Assembly (NCBI GenBank): GCA_030268105.1
Contig: BSDZ01000008.1
Span: 2,914,001-2,978,000, forward strand
DNA: 64,000 nucleotides
Reading direction: 5' to 3'
Source of the DNA: Volvox africanus
Taxonomy: Eukaryota; Chlorophyta; Chlorophyceae; Chlamydomonadales; Volvocaceae
Part shown: one piece after another, positions 62,101 to 64,000 of the stretch
Layout of the letters: each line of letters starts with the position of its first letter
Numbering within the stretch: position 1 is the first letter of the stretch
Made by a program: the position numbers and the translations under genes
The notes under the pieces: model-generated
What the model saw: only the letters and a program-made list of their open reading frames with translations
Database searches by the model: none
Told to the model about the DNA's origin: nothing

Positions 62101-64000
62101 TCCATCTGTTTTTAGTCCACCCCTCATGCCGTCAACAATATTACCTTCTGCTCCGATTCCGAGTCCTTTTAACCGATCACCACCAAAGAAGCCTTTTCCA
62201 CCATCACCTGCGCCTACACCACCCCCGAGCCCAGCTTCTCCTCCGTCACAAGTCGTGCCAGTGGGGTTTCAGTCAATGCTGAATGCCTGGGTGCCTGGGC
62301 TGCCGTCTTCGGCTAGGCTTCTGGTAAGAGACTCAGACAAGATTATCTCCGCTGGTGTTGTCCGTGTGAAATCTTGGTGTGATCAATCCCTTTGTTTATG
62401 CGATCCCTGGATGCCTGGATCATCCGATCTCTAGTCGGGTCAGCCTAATTACTGTTACACCCATTCATTGGCTTAATTATTAACTTTCCTGTTGCTTTTT
62501 TGTATGTATTGTTTTTTTGACGTTGGTTTCTGCGAAATCGTGCTTCCACTGCATCGACATGGCAGGCGATTTCCAACAACGTGGGGAAGTCCCTGGCCGC
62601 CGGCAGCGCTTCCATTACAACGACCGTCGTGACCTCATTCGCGGCAACCATTTACCGCTTGAACAGTTCTGCAGGAGACGGTGGAGGCGCCGCGAGCAGC
62701 AGGCGCCTTACCCAGGCGTCAACAGTGACGTTTTCACCGGCCACACTGGCGCAATGCACTCCCTGCAACCCCGCAGTCACGTCTGCAATGGCAATCAGCT
62801 TGTGTGCCTTAGTCCCGCTTCAGAACTGCAGGTGAGCTACGTTTCAGGAGCACCTGTGAAAGTGTGCTTTTTATACCACAGAAGCTGACTTTTTACACCC
62901 CAATCATCTTGCGCATTTTGCGCTCGGAGCCCAGAGATCCGTGCAACCATTACTGGTGATCCCGTCACACTGGGTTATATGGTCGGTCATAACCTGCGTT
63001 TTTTTTGCATCTGATACTGTGCAAATGTGGATGACTTACCGTGCCGTGCCGTGTGGATGACTTACCCAGGGACATTCCACTCGAACATGCTGCAGTTGAT
63101 TTCTTCCCGTATCGCATATAGCGTTGCGTAGTTTTAAGGTCACTTGCAAGGAAAAAAGACGGTCTGGTCCATCTTCTCAATGTCCCCCCCCCCGGCAACG
63201 CTCCAGCCTCGTGAAAACAGCCTGCATCAACGCAAGCTCCGCCGTCGCTGCGGCTTCATCGTACCCAGCGCTGCCATCACGTGCGCTTTTGTCCGTTGTA
63301 TCGGACAAGAATTGCTCTGGCTACGTTGCGGCGACCATCGGATACACGGATGCGGCACAGCAGGTGAGCTGCGGCAGTTCCTACTATGATCCGCCTACTA
63401 TGTGGGGCCTTACGTCAGCCTTCCGTAAAGCATGCTTTGGACAACTCATATGCGCCCTTACTACTAAGGCTCAAACAGTTTGGTCAACATCAACCTTCCA
63501 AGGGACCTCAACTGTCGTTGAGCGCATCAGTGCAAGTCACACAGGATCTTACACATGTCACTCTGCTGCTGACGCATGACCCCACTGCTGCTTCTTGGCC
63601 CCGTCCGCTTATGCCCTTCGAGCAACACAGGATGTGGTAACACGGGCGATACTATCCACAGCGGTAAGCGGGATTTATATGGTTGTGATGCTGCACAGCT
63701 TTGATGAGAGCGTTGCAGAGAGCAGAGAGCCACTGCTGGGGAGGCCCGAGACAAGAATGTCTCTTCAATGCCGGTCCTGACCTGTTCCAATTCGTGGTCA
63801 GCTCCATCGTTTCATCTTCGCAGACTCTCAACGACGTTTTTCCCACGTGCCCAGGTGAATGTAGCTGGGCTGGGCAGCATATCTCCACCATCATCTTCCG
63901 ATATCGCAATCTCAACACAGCTGCATATTGTGGTGGCCAACGGACTGTCTGCGTCTTCATCGACAGGTGGGTGGGGACTGGGAACTGGATTTCGTTGGGC
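20167..64000 (+). CDS. Giant PPSPX hydroxyproline-rich glycoprotein (partial, runs off right edge)
   Basis: Predicted secreted rod-like HRGP. ATG 20167 was chosen because it opens a signal peptide ([14 protein letters not shown]) with likely cleavage near residues 18-20. Upstream in-frame ATGs, including 20020, would bury it. Order: N-terminal domain to about residue 213 with Cys at about 163 and 171; about 608 22-residue units (PPSPAPXAPSL then [11 protein letters not shown]); 16 diverged units; a Pro-rich linker; then [17 protein letters not shown]. The first exon ends at 62323 (donor GTAAGA). Later exons at 62566-62831 and 63207-63363 are firm. Each unit carries two PPSPX motifs, known from Chlamydomonas agglutinin shafts and wall protein GP1, where prolines are hydroxylated and glycosylated. 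Exon 1 encodes about 14,050 aa if the extra C at 39856-39866 is discounted; as written, the frame shifts there and stops at 45061-45063. Agglutinin-like is inference; a wall or matrix HRGP is the alternative. Confidence 0.85.
23161..25536 (+). repeat. Two tandem copies of an 18-unit (1,188-bp) block
   Basis: The rare CTGCCCCTGG variant (Leu-Pro-Leu in place of Pro-Pro-Leu) recurs at 23161, 24349 and 25537, exactly 1,188 bp apart. Between these markers the variable residue follows the same order twice: Y R G H R R R R R H W R R R Y R G R, including the same Leu substitution in the ninth unit. This is a higher-order duplication inside array A. Confidence 0.93.
25937..33064 (+). repeat. Two tandem copies of a 54-unit (3,564-bp) block
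   Basis: Rare markers repeat at a constant offset of 3,564 bp (54 x 66): CATTGGATCC at 25937 and 29501, the Leu-for-Pro unit (TTGCTGCCC) at 26191 and 29755, and the Arg-Ser unit (GCTCGCAGC) at 28887 and 32451. The order of variable residues also matches. Exact edges could be off by a few units. Confidence 0.92.
39856..39866 (+). other. Single-base insertion (C11 run) shifting the HRGP frame
   Basis: In normal units ten bases lie between TTGCCG and TGG (CCCCCGCCCC). Here they are eleven C. The frame then reads a Ser/Ala/Gln-rich repeat ([16 protein letters not shown]) until TAG at 45061-45063. The original frame continues open for another 22 kb in the next phase. A sister unit 330 bp downstream (C run 40187-40196) has ten C, so the insertion postdates the duplication or is a base-calling error. 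Confidence 0.9.
39856..40265 (+). repeat. Five-unit (330-bp) local duplication
   Basis: A run of C followed by TGGAACCTCC, then a Trp unit, then the rare CCGCCCACGCCCCTGG, occurs at 39856 and again at 40187. The spacing of 331 is five units plus the inserted C. The duplicated marker pair shows that the two neighbourhoods are recent copies. Confidence 0.9.
44183..55733 (+). repeat. Two tandem copies of an 88-unit (5,808-bp) block
   Basis: Markers recur 5,808 bp apart: TCGCAAGC at 44183 and 49991, CATTGG at 44484 and 50292, GCGGTTAG at 45056 and 50864. Later markers are 5,742 bp apart, for example CTATCAG near 48849 and 54591. The second copy has therefore lost one unit, between about 53.6 and 54.6 kb in its coordinates. 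Edges are approximate. Confidence 0.92.
53561..59453 (+). repeat. Tandem block of 45-47 units near the 3' end of array A
   Basis: The shift between copies grows in whole units: Ser-variant TCGCCCCGGG at 53561 and 56531 (2,970 bp, 45 units), the Trp-variant CTGGCCAGCG near 54874 and 57910 (3,036 bp, 46 units), CCATCCCACAG near 56048 and 59150, and GGTGCCCAGC at 56341 and 59443 (3,102 bp, 47 units). The first copy overlaps the second copy of the 88-unit block, so this event followed that one. Confidence 0.9.
60938..61981 (+). repeat. Array B: 16 diverged 66-bp coding units
   Basis: The unit reads [11 protein letters not shown] then [20 protein letters not shown] or close variants start at 60958, 61024 and so on to 61948, giving 15 intervals of exactly 66 bp. 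Position by position it aligns with the array A unit (PSP-Q/T-PPSPAP-R/Q-AP), so both derive from one ancestral 22-residue unit. Relative to array A the phase jumps by 36 bp at the junction, in frame. Array B contributes a Trp-Arg pair per unit and Asn-Val-Ser sequons in many units. Confidence 0.96.
62566..62831 (+). CDS. HRGP gene, second coding exon in view (start of C-terminal head)
   Basis: Acceptor GGCAG at 62565 and donor GTGAGC at 62832. It joins phase 0 from 62323 and leaves phase 2. It encodes [20 protein letters not shown] followed by a hydrophobic, helix-prone segment, then Cys-rich [13 protein letters not shown] and ending in LQNCR. The intron before it is 242 bp. The change from Pro-rich rod to an Ala/Ser/Thr/Val-rich and Cys-bearing module marks the start of a globular head. 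Confidence 0.8.
63026..63066 (+). repeat. Short direct repeat in an HRGP intron
   Basis: TGTGGATGACTTACC at 63026-63040 recurs at 63052-63066, separated by GTGCCGTGCCG. It lies in the intron between 62831 and 63207 and has no evident function. Confidence 0.9.
63207..63363 (+). CDS. HRGP gene, third coding exon in view
   Basis: Acceptor CTCCAG at 63206 and donor GTGAGC at 63364. One base completes the codon left open at 62831, and the exon leaves phase 0. It encodes [17 protein letters not shown] and later [18 protein letters not shown], ending AAQQ, with two Cys and possible N-glycosylation sites (NAS, NCS). If the donor is not used, the frame stays open to 63579. Confidence 0.7.
63364..64000 (+). 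other. Further 3' exons of the HRGP gene, structure unresolved
   Basis: Two protein-like segments are visible. From about 63417, in phase with the previous exon, [20 protein letters not shown] runs on to a stop at 63638-63640 unless spliced first. From about 63719 a second segment reads [18 protein letters not shown] and later [18 protein letters not shown], with several Cys, to a possible donor at 63967. GC-rich third positions favour that second frame over the overlapping one. I could not link them with confidence, and the gene continues past the window. Confidence 0.45.

Noticed and set aside
60958..62115. Plus-strand frame beginning ATGGTCTCC with [16 protein letters not shown] repeats
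   Set aside because: An alternative phase of array B. The HRGP frame passes continuously through it into the linker and a good splice donor.
39917..62434. A separate second HRGP gene starting after the frame break
   Set aside because: There is no promoter, ATG-led signal peptide or non-repeat N-domain there. The 66-bp register is continuous with the upstream half.
63595..63780. Frame with [10 protein letters not shown] followed by GTAAGC as a definite exon
   Set aside because: The donor is good, but the following candidate acceptor is only about 50 bp away and the link to the preceding exon is not clear, so it was left unresolved.

Overview
The window reads as nuclear DNA of a volvocine green alga (Chlamydomonas/Volvox group). 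The evidence is many short GT-AG introns, TGTAA-type polyadenylation signals downstream of genes, GC-rich third codon positions, and above all a very large protein built from the PPSPX motif typical of volvocine hydroxyproline-rich glycoproteins (HRGPs). The genus is inference.

Layout. Bases 1106-3232 (minus strand) hold a six-exon SR-family splicing factor whose reading frame closes exactly across all five junctions (255 aa). It is divergent, across 388 bp, from a 15-exon CLC-type chloride/proton exchanger gene at 3621-12883 (plus strand, 998 aa, also closing in frame). After 1.5 kb with no supported gene comes an intronless 907-aa F-box/leucine-rich-repeat-like protein at 15223-17946. A further 1.8 kb of AT-richer DNA without a supported gene follows.

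From about 20.17 kb to the right edge runs one giant HRGP gene. It starts with a signal peptide and an N-terminal domain of about 190 residues. A 66-bp (22-residue) Pro-rich unit then repeats about 608 times, from 20811 to about 60937. A second array of 16 diverged units of the same period follows at 60938-61981, then a Pro-rich linker and a Cys-containing C-terminal region in several exons that runs off the window. The first coding exon alone is about 42.2 kb and would encode about 14,050 residues if one extra C at 39856-39866 is discounted. Across array A the distance between the first unit and one near the end is exactly 603 x 66 + 1 bases, so that C is the only net departure from a perfect 66-bp phase. 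The array carries a hierarchy of block duplications (5, 18, 54, 88 and about 46 units).

The first three genes are ordinary conserved cellular genes with no evident shared pathway. The exceptional content is the HRGP. Its plan (N-terminal domain, PPSPX shaft, hydrophobic and Cys-bearing C-terminal head) recalls the volvocine sexual agglutinins and the GP1-type wall HRGPs, but family assignment remains inference.
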